From assembly GCA_002493395.1 (NCBI GenBank), contig DKYS01000093.1:1-33107 (forward strand): 33,107 nt of DNA. The letters run 5' to 3'. Source of the DNA: Turicibacter sp. UBA7094 (lineage in GTDB: Bacteria; Bacillota_I; Bacilli_A; MOL361; Turicibacteraceae). Made by a program: the position numbers and the translations under genes. Of the stretch, positions 8,044 through 17,413 are shown piece after piece (position 1 is the first letter of the stretch; every line of letters starts with the position of its first letter). The notes under the pieces are model-generated. The model was not told the origin of the DNA and searched no databases. It was given only the letters and a program-made list of their open reading frames with translations.

Positions 8044-9129
8044 ATGAGACATTTAAATCCGACGTTATATGAAGTGATCGATGAGTGGTTTAAAGAGTTA
8101 CCTCACGATTATGAGGTAAAAAAAGAGGGGAATACGCGAGATAATTTGCACAATACGCAAGAACAGATTGTCGCTTGCCTTGTGGAGCAATTTCCAATGA
8201 GTTATCGTCAATCTTATGAAGTTTACTGCGATTTGTTTAAACAACGTGAAATCTTATCAACCTATGAGGCGCTAGACACGATTAATGTATTAGCTTTAGC
8301 GACGGGATCTGGTGGAGATGTATTCGGTCTGATTCACGCATGTGAACGGTTCTTTAAGGGGAAAAAAATTAATATTTTTTCAGTTGAAGGGAACGAGGAT
8401 GCCCTCCAAAGCCAAACGAATTTATTTAAACATTATGTTTCGGTGAATGTGATTCATAATGACGTTCAATTAACGCCTATTTTGACCGTTTTAGAAGCAG
8501 GCTTAGGACGTTTAAAGGGGGCTTTGCAACAACAATGCTTCAAACCTTATGGAATTGAAAAGTTTGATGTGATTCAAGGGTTTAAATGGATGAATGAGCG
8601 ATCGATTCGAGGGTGGTTTCATTGTTACGATTTCTATCTTTTTTTGAATCAGCATTTATTTCCTAATCGAATTGCCGTTTGGCTCGAAGAGGCGGATTTA
8701 AGGTCTATTCATCGAAGTGATCATGAGATTGCTTTACGCGCTGTTAGAGAATATGCAATGTATTGCCGGCGATTCCAAGGCAAAAATCAATTGACGGCTT
8801 TAACGCCAACCCCATGCATTGCTAGGCATTTAAATGGGAAAAGCCAAGAGTGTCGGGGATGTCTCGGGTGTTATTACGAGGTGGAAGCTTGCGTGAAACT
8901 CGCTCACCAAAAATCGTATCGTTGGCAAAGTCAATCGGTGTTTGTAATGAAGTTTGTTAGTGGGCCGCTAGGACAACAACTCGCGAAATGGCTTCAAGAT
9001 GAAGAGGTGGGTTATCAAACCTCATCCATCGATGATCTTCCACATTTTTGCACCCTTGATGCAAAGACGGAAGTGAAAAGACAGGCCAATGCCTTTGTAT
9101 TAGGAACACTTACACGTGAAGAAGGTTAG
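8044..9129 (+). CDS. Unknown protein with SAM-methyltransferase-like fold and Cys cluster
   Basis: This is a 361-residue soluble protein that I cannot assign to a named family. Residues about 80-125 read like the first half of a Rossmann methyltransferase: a strand and glycine-rich turn VLALATGSGGDVFG, then a strand ending in an acidic residue, INIFSVEGNEDAL, as in motifs I and II of class I SAM enzymes. The C-terminal third has a cysteine cluster (C258, C270, C273, C276, C283, with H262 nearby), including CRGCLGC, which could hold zinc or an iron-sulphur cluster. Start ATG 8044 is 9 bases after GGAGG; the ATG at 8035 abuts that site and is unlikely. It ends in a terminator that overlaps its stop codon. 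Substrate and reaction are unknown; the methyltransferase reading is inference. Confidence 0.7.
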   Translation: MRHLNPTLYEVIDEWFKELPHDYEVKKEGNTRDNLHNTQEQIVACLVEQFPMSYRQSYEVYCDLFKQREILSTYEALDTINVLALATGSGGDVFGLIHACERFFKGKKINIFSVEGNEDALQSQTNLFKHYVSVNVIHNDVQLTPILTVLEAGLGRLKGALQQQCFKPYGIEKFDVIQGFKWMNERSIRGWFHCYDFYLFLNQHLFPNRIAVWLEEADLRSIHRSDHEIALRAVREYAMYCRRFQGKNQLTALTPTPCIARHLNGKSQECRGCLGCYYEVEACVKLAHQKSYRWQSQSVFVMKFVSGPLGQQLAKWLQDEEVGYQTSSIDDLPHFCTLDAKTEVKRQANAFVLGTLTREEG

Positions 9130-9159
9130 TATGAACCTAGGTTTATACTAACTTTTTTT
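9125..9159 (+). terminator. Terminator after the unknown gene pair
   Basis: GTTAGTAT (9125-9132) pairs with ATACTAAC (9145-9152), with an inner ACCTAGGT palindrome. T runs to 9159. The stem overlaps the stop codon at 9127-9129. Confidence 0.85.
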
Positions 9160-9243
9160 ATTGGAGGATAAAAAAAGTTAGATAGGGAGGTACCTCTAAG
9201 GGATAAAAATCATAATTTATGGTAGAGGGAAAGGAGGGATAGC

Positions 9244-10110
9244 ATGAAAAAAATAGGATTAGTGTTATGCGGAGGTGGAGCCAAGGGAGCGTACCAGGTT
9301 GGTGTCATCCGTGTACTTGAAGAGTTTGGGTTACTTCCTTATATTCAATCCGTTGCCGGTTCTTCGATTGGTGGCGTTAATGGGGCTTTATTTTTGCAAT
9401 ATACGCCAGAAGAAATGGAAAATTTCTGGCTAAATTGTCCGTGGTCTACTGTTTTTTCGGTAAGTAAAGAGAAGATGAACCGTATGAATCAAATTGTCGA
9501 TTCTGTTAATTATCGAAAAATCCCTTCTTTTATAGGCATGATGAATTTAGCAGGCGTGGCTAATCAAGTAGGATTACCATTGAAACGGAAAGGGTTTGAA
9601 AAAGTTTTTCGCTCTTGTTTAAATCCAACAGCGATTCAAGAAGATCATCGGGATCTTTATATTTCTTGTAAGGAGGCCCGTTCACCTAGACGACGTTTTT
9701 TTAAACTAAACGATTTAACTTACCATCAGATGAAAAGTGTGTTATTGGCAACAACAGCTGTACCTGGTCTTTATGAGCCAGTACTCATCGATAATATCAG
9801 TTATGTTGATCCGATGAAGTCTGAGTTAGCGCCGTTACGTCCTTTGTTGTCAACGGATTGTGAGACGATTATTGTTGTTTATTTAAATCCGCGTGCACGA
9901 ATTGGGAGGCCGTTTATTGAAGGGAAACGAATTATTGAAATTTTTCCAAGTAAAGAGCTTGGAAATGGAGTTTATGGGTCATTTGATTTTAGACCTGACG
10001 TGTTGAAATATTATATGGATTTAGGAAGCGAGGACGCTTATCGCATTCTCTATCGAATATTGAGAGAAACGCCTCAATCTCCTCATCGGGTGCGGGTGAA
10101 AAATAAATAG
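9244..10110 (+). CDS. Patatin-like phospholipase family protein
   Basis: This 288-residue bacterial patatin-like lipase or acyl hydrolase is of the RssA/YlbK type. The oxyanion-hole motif GGGAKGAYQVG is at residues 10-20. The nucleophile elbow GSSIG is at 39-43, with S41 as catalytic serine. The partner aspartate of the Ser-Asp dyad normally sits in a DGG or DGA motif; the only candidate in the right place is D189 in YVDPMKS, so Pro follows it instead of Gly. No signal peptide or membrane segment is visible, so it should act in the cytoplasm or at the inner membrane face on acyl esters of unknown identity. The start follows AAGGAGGG at about 6 bases. It is flanked by terminators and is probably transcribed alone. 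Confidence 0.88.
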   Translation: MKKIGLVLCGGGAKGAYQVGVIRVLEEFGLLPYIQSVAGSSIGGVNGALFLQYTPEEMENFWLNCPWSTVFSVSKEKMNRMNQIVDSVNYRKIPSFIGMMNLAGVANQVGLPLKRKGFEKVFRSCLNPTAIQEDHRDLYISCKEARSPRRRFFKLNDLTYHQMKSVLLATTAVPGLYEPVLIDNISYVDPMKSELAPLRPLLSTDCETIIVVYLNPRARIGRPFIEGKRIIEIFPSKELGNGVYGSFDFRPDVLKYYMDLGSEDAYRILYRILRETPQSPHRVRVKNK

Positions 10111-10169
10111 CCCTTTGATGAAAAAAGACGCCGGCGAGGAATTGAATATCATGATCAGGAAATAAGGAG

Positions 10170-10195
10170 AGGGACTAAAGTGGGTAGTCCCTTTT
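10170..10195 (+). terminator. Terminator after patatin-like gene
   Basis: AGGGACTA (10170-10177) pairs perfectly with TAGTCCCT (10185-10192) around a 7-base loop. The T tract is short (10192-10195). Confidence 0.65.
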
Positions 10196-10243
10196 AGGTT
10201 GTAACGGGTTAACACAATAATTTTGATGAGGAGTTTTTTACTT

Positions 10244-10274
10244 TTGATTGAATCTTTCTTAACTTGCCTATAAT
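10244..10274 (+). promoter_or_regulatory. Putative promoter of the AI-2E-family gene
   Basis: TATAAT is at 10269-10274. TTGATT (10244-10249) is a possible -35 but with a long 19-base spacer. The start codon is 35 bases downstream. Confidence 0.55.
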
Positions 10275-10308
10275 ACAGGAAATCAATTGGTAGAGGTGAG
10301 AGAGAGAT

Positions 10309-11388
10309 ATGACGAAGGAAACGGCAAAGTATATATTCCTTTTAACGGTGGGCGGTATTTTGTTGTATCGATTTACGGGATATCCAGATGTGTTTTATCG
10401 TTTGATTGGATCTTTTATTGGGATAATTAAACCTTTTTTAATCGGGGCTATTTTAGTTGCCTTTATTAATCCCGTGGTCCACTGGTTTGAGGTAAGGTTA
10501 AAGTGTCCGAGGGGGTTAAGTATTATTAGTGCCTATTTAGTCCTAATTGGAGTGATTGTTTGTTGTTTTGTTTTAGTTATTCCATCCTGCTTAGTTGGGA
10601 TTTCTGATTTAGTTGAGAAGGTAGGAGACTACATTCGAATGTTAGATTCACAAGAAGTTGGTTCTGAGTTCATTGAGCGTATTCCGTATTGGAATGAGTT
10701 TTTAACTTACGTGGAGGAAAACATTCAAGGGTTAAGTCAAAGTACGTTTAAGGTGGTTAATCAGTTGTCAACGTCTTTATGGACCTCGGTTGTTCGTTTT
10801 TTGGCTGAAACCTTGCAATGGGTATTAGGATTTACGATTTCGATTTATTTAATTATTGATCAGCGAAAGGTCTTACGTGCCTTTAAACAATTTTTAGTAG
10901 CGTACTTTCCACGCTATGAAAATCGAGTGATGTATTTTATTCGGTTTACTTACCGGACGTTTCAAGATTATATGGTGGGGCGTTTGTTAGATTCATTCGT
11001 CGTGGGTGCGATTGCATTCATTGGTTTTTCATTATTAAAGACCCCTTACGTGTTATTATTTTCTTTTGTTGTCTTTGTTACGAATATCATTCCTTATTTT
11101 GGGCCAATTGTTGGGGCTATTCTTCCAATTGGGATGACTTTTATGGCAGATCCCGTTCGAGCCATTTGGGTAGCTCTTTTTATCTTTTTGTTGCAACAAC
11201 TAGACGGAAATGTTATTGGTCCTAAAATTATGGGTGATTCGGTAGGATTATCTCCACTTTGGATTATTTCGGTTGTTATTTTAGGAGGTGCATTATTTGG
11301 ATTTGTAGGAGTATTTTTGGCTGTTCCTATTTCGGCAGTCATGAAAGAAGTCTATGAATTGATGTTAAGAAAACGGTTAAATCGTTGA
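10309..11388 (+). CDS. AI-2E family transporter (UPF0118/PerM)
   Basis: This is a 359-residue polytopic membrane protein. Two hydrophobic segments near the N-terminus (about 10-30 and 35-55) and a third (about 70-95) are followed by a hydrophilic stretch of about 90 residues. Four or five more segments come next, and the family's conserved C-terminal part includes PYFGPIVGAILPIG (around 263-276), LLQQLDGNVIGPKIMGDSVGLSPLW and a final GFVGVFLAVPISAV. The family was named for TqsA/YdgG export of autoinducer-2, but many members instead act as sodium/proton antiporters or have no known substrate, so the function here is open. A purine-rich GAGGTGAGAGAGAT precedes ATG 10309. It stands alone between terminator- and promoter-bearing gaps. 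Confidence 0.88.
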   Translation: MTKETAKYIFLLTVGGILLYRFTGYPDVFYRLIGSFIGIIKPFLIGAILVAFINPVVHWFEVRLKCPRGLSIISAYLVLIGVIVCCFVLVIPSCLVGISDLVEKVGDYIRMLDSQEVGSEFIERIPYWNEFLTYVEENIQGLSQSTFKVVNQLSTSLWTSVVRFLAETLQWVLGFTISIYLIIDQRKVLRAFKQFLVAYFPRYENRVMYFIRFTYRTFQDYMVGRLLDSFVVGAIAFIGFSLLKTPYVLLFSFVVFVTNIIPYFGPIVGAILPIGMTFMADPVRAIWVALFIFLLQQLDGNVIGPKIMGDSVGLSPLWIISVVILGGALFGFVGVFLAVPISAVMKEVYELMLRKRLNR

Positions 11389-11497
11389 ATTTTTTCGATA
11401 TTTAAAAAAGTGAGAATTAAAAAACGTTTTAGTTGTAAAAGTTCGTCAAATAGGTTTGAAAAAATGATGGAAAAGTGGTATTTTATTAAAGTAAATT

Positions 11498-11503
11498 TAT
11501 AAT
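11498..11503 (+). promoter_or_regulatory. Putative -10 box of the formate/nitrite transporter gene
   Basis: TATAAT (11498-11503) lies 40 bases upstream of the start codon in an AT-rich gap. No clear -35 is seen, and I see no terminator between the AI-2E-family gene and here. Confidence 0.5.
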
Positions 11504-11543
11504 ACTAAGAAATGTTAATGCATTAGTAAATGGAGGAATGGTT

Positions 11544-12335
11544 ATGCAACAGCCACGTATGTTATCGGCTAGAGAAATTGCAAATGAAGTCGTAGAAGTT
11601 GGAAAGTATAAGGTAGCACGTAAAAACAGTGTCGTTGTCGTTTCGGGAATGTTAGCAGGATTATTTATTGCCTTAGGGTACACTGTTTACTTATTAGTTT
11701 ATGGACAAATGACAGATGCTTACGCAGGAAAAATCGTGGGAGCATTTTTATTCCCAGTTGCCTTAATTTTAATTTTATTAACGGGAGCAGATTTATTTAC
11801 TGGAAACACGTTAATCGGGAAGGCTTACTTTAAAAAAGAAGTTAAGTTGGGAGCTTTTGTTAAAAACCTTGCATTAGTTTGGATCGGTAACCTTTTAGGG
11901 GTTTTATTAGGAATTGGTTTACTAGCAGGTGCAGAGTTATTTACAAATGGTGTAAGTGAACATGTTGCTGAGAATATTCGTCATTTGGCGGAAGTCAAAG
12001 TAACCTTATCAACGTCAGCTATTTTCTTCCGTGCGATTTTATGTAATATTTTAATTGCCGGTGGTGTTTATGTGGCTTATTCTGCAAAAGATGTATCAGG
12101 TAAATGTATTTTAAGTGTTTTAGTTGTTGCAGTCTTTGCGCTTATGGGTGTAGAACACTGTGTTGCTAATATGTTCGTGTTAGGAATGGGTAAAGTTTTA
12201 GGTGCTGATGTTTCTTATGCAGGTATTGCATGGAACCTATTTATTGCGACAATTGGTAACATCGTTGGTGGATTTGTTATCGTTATTCCATATTATTATA
12301 ATTTCATTCACGCTTATAAAAATAAAGATCACTAG
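11544..12335 (+). CDS. Formate/nitrite transporter family channel (FocA/NirC type)
   Basis: This 263-residue FNT-family protein has six membrane segments. Conserved landmarks are GADLFTGNTL after segment 2, WIGNLLG in segment 3, and the signature VEHCVANMF, whose H205 corresponds to the gating histidine of FocA. Members form pentameric channels for formate, nitrite, hydrosulfide or lactate/acetate anions. In an anaerobic fermenter without nitrogen-cycle genes nearby, formate or another short-chain acid is the likeliest substrate, but the sequence does not settle this. ATG 11544 is 7 bases after GGAGG; the ATG at 11538 abuts that site. No pyruvate formate-lyase gene adjoins it. Confidence 0.9.
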   Translation: MQQPRMLSAREIANEVVEVGKYKVARKNSVVVVSGMLAGLFIALGYTVYLLVYGQMTDAYAGKIVGAFLFPVALILILLTGADLFTGNTLIGKAYFKKEVKLGAFVKNLALVWIGNLLGVLLGIGLLAGAELFTNGVSEHVAENIRHLAEVKVTLSTSAIFFRAILCNILIAGGVYVAYSAKDVSGKCILSVLVVAVFALMGVEHCVANMFVLGMGKVLGADVSYAGIAWNLFIATIGNIVGGFVIVIPYYYNFIHAYKNKDH

Positions 12336-12345
12336 AATGATGAAT

Positions 12346-12389
12346 AAAAAAGTGTTGATTCAACTTTTGTTTGAATTAACACTTTTTTT
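12346..12389 (+). terminator. Terminator after FNT gene
   Basis: A long hairpin forms from AAAAAAGTGTT plus ATTCAA (12346-12363) and TTGAAT plus AACACTTTTTT (12371-12388), with one internal mismatch. It ends in T. Confidence 0.9.
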
Positions 12390-12454
12390 GCTTTTAGACG
12401 GGGATAAATAGAACTAATGTTTGATTTTATCCCCTTTTTAGCGCCTGTTTTTTG

Positions 12455-12463
12455 TGTTATAAT
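12455..12463 (+). promoter_or_regulatory. Extended -10 promoter of ruvA
   Basis: TGTTATAAT (12455-12463) is a perfect extended -10, 23 bases before the ruvA start codon, right after the FNT terminator. Confidence 0.7.
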
Positions 12464-12486
12464 GAGCGTAAAAGAGGTGATTTGAA

Positions 12487-13047
12487 ATGTTCGCTTATTT
12501 AAAGGGGTACTCGTCATATTGCGGAAAGGACTTTGTCGTGATTGATGTTAATGGCGTTGGTTATAAAGTTTATACAGCAAACCCATATGAATTTAAAAAA
12601 GAGGAGTCTGTTCAAGTTTTTACGCATCAAGTGGTGTCGGAAAATGAAATTAGTTTATATGGATTTAAAACGATAGAGGAACATGATCTATTTCTTAATT
12701 TAATAAGTGCTCGTGGAATTGGTCCAAAGACGGCTTGCGCTATTTTAGCGATGAAAGATATGAATGGGTTACGAAATGCGATTGAAAATGGAGATGCAAA
12801 GTATTTATGTAAGTTTCCTAAAATCGGCCCTAAAACGGCTCAACAAATTATTTTAGATTTAAAAGGAAAATTGGTGGCCCCTGAAGGTCCGTTATTTACA
12901 AATCCGAGTCTGGCAGAGGCCATTGAAGCATTAGAGGCGCTAGGATATGGAGATAAGGAATTGGCGAAGATAAGAAGTGCGTTTAAAGAATCGACGGCTT
13001 CTGTTGATGAAATTATTAAAAAAGGATTACAGTTGTTAGTTAAATAG
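12487..13047 (+). CDS. ruvA: Holliday junction branch migration protein RuvA
   Basis: This 186-residue protein binds four-way DNA junctions as a tetramer and loads the RuvB motor. Domain I, the OB fold, opens with MFAYLKGYSSYCGKDFVVID. The two helix-hairpin-helix motifs that grip DNA are visible as RGIGPKTACAIL (about 76-87) and FPKIGPKTAQQII (about 111-123). The small C-terminal domain III that contacts RuvB is NPSLAEAIEALEALGYGDKE. The start follows AAGAGGTGA. It is first in the recombination/queuosine run. Unlike most genomes, where ruvA and ruvB nearly touch, about 207 bases separate it from ruvB here. No ruvC is nearby, as expected in Firmicutes that use RecU. Confidence 0.95.
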   Translation: MFAYLKGYSSYCGKDFVVIDVNGVGYKVYTANPYEFKKEESVQVFTHQVVSENEISLYGFKTIEEHDLFLNLISARGIGPKTACAILAMKDMNGLRNAIENGDAKYLCKFPKIGPKTAQQIILDLKGKLVAPEGPLFTNPSLAEAIEALEALGYGDKELAKIRSAFKESTASVDEIIKKGLQLLVK

Positions 13048-13254
13048 GAAGTGCGTGTTTAATAGAGAAAAAGAGCAGGAGATTCATCTGTTTGCGGTAG
13101 GGGGCTTTTATTCAATAGAATGTGGGCCATGGAATGTTAGGATTAGAAATGGATGATGAAGTAGCGGTACTAGGAGAATGAGAATTAAATCAAAATTTTG
13201 GTATTATTTGATGGAAATATGCCAAAATAAGTAAACGAGAAAGTAGGTTAGATG
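13048..13254 (+). other. Unusual ruvA-ruvB spacer
   Basis: The 207-base gap holds no gene I can support. The only open frames are very short, for example 15 codons ending near 13182 with no ribosome site. An inverted repeat ATTTTGG (13195-13201) / CCAAAAT (13222-13228) lies upstream of ruvB without a T tract, so it is not a typical terminator. I see no clear promoter. Confidence 0.5.
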
Positions 13255-14256
13255 ATGGTAGAGGAGCGCTTAGTGACGCCGGATGAAATGAAAGAAGATG
13301 AATCAGAATTAAGTTTGCGCCCTGAGCGCTTAAACCAATATATCGGTCAAACGGCAGTTAAAGAAAATTTAAGAATTTTTATCGATGCGGCTAAGAATAG
13401 AAATGAATCGTTGGATCACGTTTTATTATTTGGCCCACCAGGACTTGGAAAAACGACACTGGCGACGATTATTGCTAATGAAATGGGCGTTAATATTAAG
13501 ACAACGTCGGGGCCAATGATTGAACGTAGTGGTGATTTAGCAGCTATTTTATCTGTTTTAGAACCAGGCGATGTCTTATTTATTGATGAAATTCACCGAT
13601 TACCTAAAAGTATTGAAGAGGTATTATATCCGGCAATGGAAGATTACGTGCTAGATATCGTTGTTGGTAAGGATGATACGGCGCGTTCTATTCGTGTGGA
13701 TTTGGCGCCCTTTACTTTGGTCGGGGCAACGACACGTGCCGGGGATTTATCAGCCCCACTTCGTGACCGATTTGGTGTGATGAATCGTTTGGAGTATTAT
13801 ACGGAGGAGCAGTTGCAATCGATTGTCAAGCGAACGGGAGTTGTTTATGAGACGCCAATCGATGATCAGGCTTCGTTAGAGCTAGCGAGACGATCACGCG
13901 GAACACCGCGAATTGCCAATCGCCTTTTTCGCCGGGTGCGAGATTATGCTCAGGTGATGGGGGATGGAGTCATTACGCACGATATTGCTAAGCTAGCGCT
14001 CGATCGCTTGGATATTGATTCTCTCGGTCTTGATTATGTGGATCATAAATATTTAATGGGGATTATTGAACGTTTTAGTGGAGGTCCATGTGGAATTGAG
14101 GCCGTCGCTGCCTCGATTGGTGAAGAACCGCAAACGCTAGAAGATGTTTATGAGCCTTATTTACTTCAATTAGGATTTATTAAAAGGACACCTCGCGGGC
14201 GAGTAATCACACCACAAGCTTGTGAACATTTAAAGGTGCCATATCCGTTAAAATAA
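13255..14256 (+). CDS. ruvB: Holliday junction branch migration ATPase RuvB
   Basis: This 333-residue AAA+ helicase forms hexamers that pump DNA through RuvA-bound junctions. Visible motifs are Walker [12 protein letters not shown], Walker [10 protein letters not shown], sensor-1 region LVGATTRAG, the arginine-finger region APLRDRFG, and the C-terminal winged helix ending [13 protein letters not shown]. Length matches the family. ATG 13255 is 7 bases after an AGTAGG site; ATG 13252 directly before it is equally in frame. It follows ruvA after the long spacer and precedes queA by 76 bases. Confidence 0.96.
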   Translation: MVEERLVTPDEMKEDESELSLRPERLNQYIGQTAVKENLRIFIDAAKNRNESLDHVLLFGPPGLGKTTLATIIANEMGVNIKTTSGPMIERSGDLAAILSVLEPGDVLFIDEIHRLPKSIEEVLYPAMEDYVLDIVVGKDDTARSIRVDLAPFTLVGATTRAGDLSAPLRDRFGVMNRLEYYTEEQLQSIVKRTGVVYETPIDDQASLELARRSRGTPRIANRLFRRVRDYAQVMGDGVITHDIAKLALDRLDIDSLGLDYVDHKYLMGIIERFSGGPCGIEAVAASIGEEPQTLEDVYEPYLLQLGFIKRTPRGRVITPQACEHLKVPYPLK

Positions 14257-14332
14257 AGATTGAAAAATGAGGATATTTGGTAGATAATTTATACAGAGTG
14301 ATAAATTTTGCAACATAGAAAGTTGGTGTGTT

Positions 14333-15361
14333 ATGCGAGTAGATCAATTCGACTTTGAATTACCAGAGGAATTAATCGCACAAACTCCATTAAAGGATCG
14401 GGACACGTCACGTTTAATGGTTTTAAATAAAAAAACAGGTGAAATCAAACATGAGGTTTTTCATGATATTCTCAATTATTTAAACCCTAATGATACACTT
14501 GTTTTAAATAATACGAAGGTGATGCCGGCAAGGTTAATGGGACAAAAAGCAGATACGGGTGCCCATATTGAGGTGTTACTTTTAAAACAAGAGCAAGAGG
14601 ATTGCTGGGAAACGTTAGTGAAGCCAGCAAAACGTGTAAAAGTTGGAACAGTTGTTGAGTTTGGAGACGGACGCTTAAAAGGTGAATGTATCGAAACGGG
14701 CGATATGGGAAAACGTATCTTTAAATTTATATATGAAGGAATTTTTTACGAGGTATTGGATTCGTTAGGTGAGATGCCACTTCCTCCATATATTACTGAA
14801 AAATTAGATGACCGCGACCGTTATCAAACGGTTTTTGCCAAGGAAATCGGATCAGCGGCAGCTCCGACAGCTGGGTTACATTTTACGACAGAATTGTTGG
14901 ATAAAATTAAGGAAAAAGGCGTCAATGTTGCGTATATTACGTTACATGTTGGGTTAGGAACTTTTAGACCTGTTTCTGCGACGAGTGTTGAGGAGCATGA
15001 AATGCATGCGGAATTTTATCAAATGTCGCAAGAAACAGCTGATTTATTAAATGAAACTCGCTTGAAGGGCGGTCGAATTATTACGGTTGGAACAACATCG
15101 ACGCGTACCCTTGAAACGATTGCTCGTGATCATCAAAAATTTACGGCTTGTGAAGGTTGGACCGATATTTTTATTTATCCGCCGTATGAGTTTAAAGGAA
15201 TCGATGGAATGTTAACGAATTTCCATTTACCTAAATCTACCCTAATCATGTTAATCTCAGCTTTAGCGGGACAAGAAGCGGTGATGAATGCCTATCGTGT
15301 GGCAGTAGCGGAAAAATATCGTTTCTTTAGTTTTGGAGATGCGATGTTGATTATTGAATAA
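14333..15361 (+). CDS. queA: S-adenosylmethionine:tRNA ribosyltransferase-isomerase QueA
   Basis: This 342-residue enzyme adds the ribosyl part of S-adenosylmethionine to preQ1 at position 34 of tRNA, giving epoxyqueuosine. Family landmarks include the opening [44 protein letters not shown], the [16 protein letters not shown] strand and the C-terminal [20 protein letters not shown]. It acts after Tgt, which is encoded 37 bases downstream, so the two consecutive queuosine steps are paired here. The start ATG 14333 has a weak ribosome site (AGTTGGTG). Confidence 0.96.
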   Translation: MRVDQFDFELPEELIAQTPLKDRDTSRLMVLNKKTGEIKHEVFHDILNYLNPNDTLVLNNTKVMPARLMGQKADTGAHIEVLLLKQEQEDCWETLVKPAKRVKVGTVVEFGDGRLKGECIETGDMGKRIFKFIYEGIFYEVLDSLGEMPLPPYITEKLDDRDRYQTVFAKEIGSAAAPTAGLHFTTELLDKIKEKGVNVAYITLHVGLGTFRPVSATSVEEHEMHAEFYQMSQETADLLNETRLKGGRIITVGTTSTRTLETIARDHQKFTACEGWTDIFIYPPYEFKGIDGMLTNFHLPKSTLIMLISALAGQEAVMNAYRVAVAEKYRFFSFGDAMLIIE

Positions 15362-15371
15362 GAACAACTAA

Positions 15372-16535
<1,164 letters not shown>

Positions 16536-16545
16536 TAAGCCATGT

Positions 16546-16567
16546 ATCATTGACGCGTGTCAATGAT
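16546..16567. other. Short perfect hairpin between tgt and yajC
   Basis: ATCATTGAC (16546-16554) pairs with GTCAATGAT (16559-16567) around GCGT. No T tract follows, so it is not a standard terminator. It could be an mRNA processing or stability element, or a protein-binding site. Function unknown. Confidence 0.4.
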
Positions 16568-16630
16568 TGATGGAGATAGAATAAAACCATCGACAATGAT
16601 GTTGATGAGTATAAGAGGGAGCGGTTTATT

Positions 16631-16894
16631 ATGAATCAAACAGTTTTATTAGTCATTCAGTTATTATTGTTAGCGGTCATTTTTTACTTCTTTATGATTC
16701 GTCCAGAAGGAAAACGTCGCAAGGCAGTTACAACGATGCAAAATAGTTTAACTAAAGGGGATCGAGTAGTGACTATCGGAGGTGTCCATGGACGCATTCA
16801 TTCCCTAGAAGAAGATGTTGTAACATTAATCAATGATGAAGGACAAAAATGGATTTTTGAACGTCATGCGATTGCACGTAAACTAGAAAAATAA
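16631..16894 (+). CDS. yajC: Preprotein translocase subunit YajC
   Basis: This 87-residue protein has one N-terminal membrane helix (about residues 4-22), followed by the family signature FYFFMIRPEGKRRKAV and the soluble part LTKGDRVVTIGGVHGRI. YajC associates with the SecDF-YidC part of the Sec translocon; it is not essential where studied. It follows tgt, its usual neighbour. No secD or secF gene is in this window. AGAGGGAGCGG lies before ATG 16631. A strong bidirectional terminator follows. Confidence 0.93.
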   Translation: MNQTVLLVIQLLLLAVIFYFFMIRPEGKRRKAVTTMQNSLTKGDRVVTIGGVHGRIHSLEEDVVTLINDEGQKWIFERHAIARKLEK

Positions 16895-16900
16895 AATAAA

Positions 16901-16932
16901 AAGAGGGGAGTCTAGAAACAGACTCTCCTCTT
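16901..16932. terminator. Bidirectional terminator between yajC and the TIGR04086 gene
   Basis: AAGAGGGGAGTCT (16901-16913) pairs over 13 positions with AGACTCTCCTCTT (16920-16932), with a 6-base loop. The stem is flanked by A on the left and T on the right, so it can stop transcription from both convergent genes. Confidence 0.9.
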
Positions 16933-16936
16933 TTTA

Positions 16937-17311
16937 TTAGCGTTTAAACGGTAAGTTAACACCAATCATTCCTCCGGTAATACAAATAACGAAGGTAATC
17001 AGGCTGCGAATATAAAATTGAAGTGTTAAAGGAGCTTCAACGCCAATGGTATAGAATAAGACGCTTAATAGCACCATAACCGTGGCGATACCGATACCAA
17101 TTAACCAACCTTTTTCACCGAATCTTTTTGATGTGAAGGCAGATCCCACAAAGAAGGTAATGACGAACGCACCATAAATTATTTTTTCAAGAAGCCCTAC
17201 TGAAACCCATCCAAAATAAGCAATTGTTGTTATAAGAAGTCCAAAAATGAGGATACTAATAACAATGAATGCTAATCCGTCAAGTAATGCTTTTCCTAGT
17301 TTTTCTGACAT
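16937..17311 (-). CDS. TIGR04086 family membrane protein
   Basis: This 124-residue protein has four predicted membrane segments (about 11-32, 40-58, 67-86, 96-118) and little else. Its composition and its position beside yajC and a DUF421 gene fit the TIGR04086 family (YrzE of Bacillus), whose function is unknown. The start ATG is preceded on the minus strand by TAGGAGTTG. It converges on yajC at the shared terminator and diverges from the DUF421 gene at 17414. Confidence 0.75.
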   Translation of the reverse strand: MSEKLGKALLDGLAFIVISILIFGLLITTIAYFGWVSVGLLEKIIYGAFVITFFVGSAFTSKRFGEKGWLIGIGIATVMVLLSVLFYTIGVEAPLTLQFYIRSLITFVICITGGMIGVNLPFKR

Positions 17312-17413
17312 ATTCTCAACTCCTATGACTGTGTGTATTCATTAGTAACTGTATGAACAAATGAAAGTGATTATGAGATTTTACGTAAAAAAGAATGAAA
17401 TAGAGGGGAAAAT

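Noticed and set aside
11094..11342. An antisense frame inside the AI-2E-family gene.
   Set aside because: It has a low-complexity Thr/Ile/Pro composition typical of the reverse strand of a membrane-protein gene, with no ribosome site.
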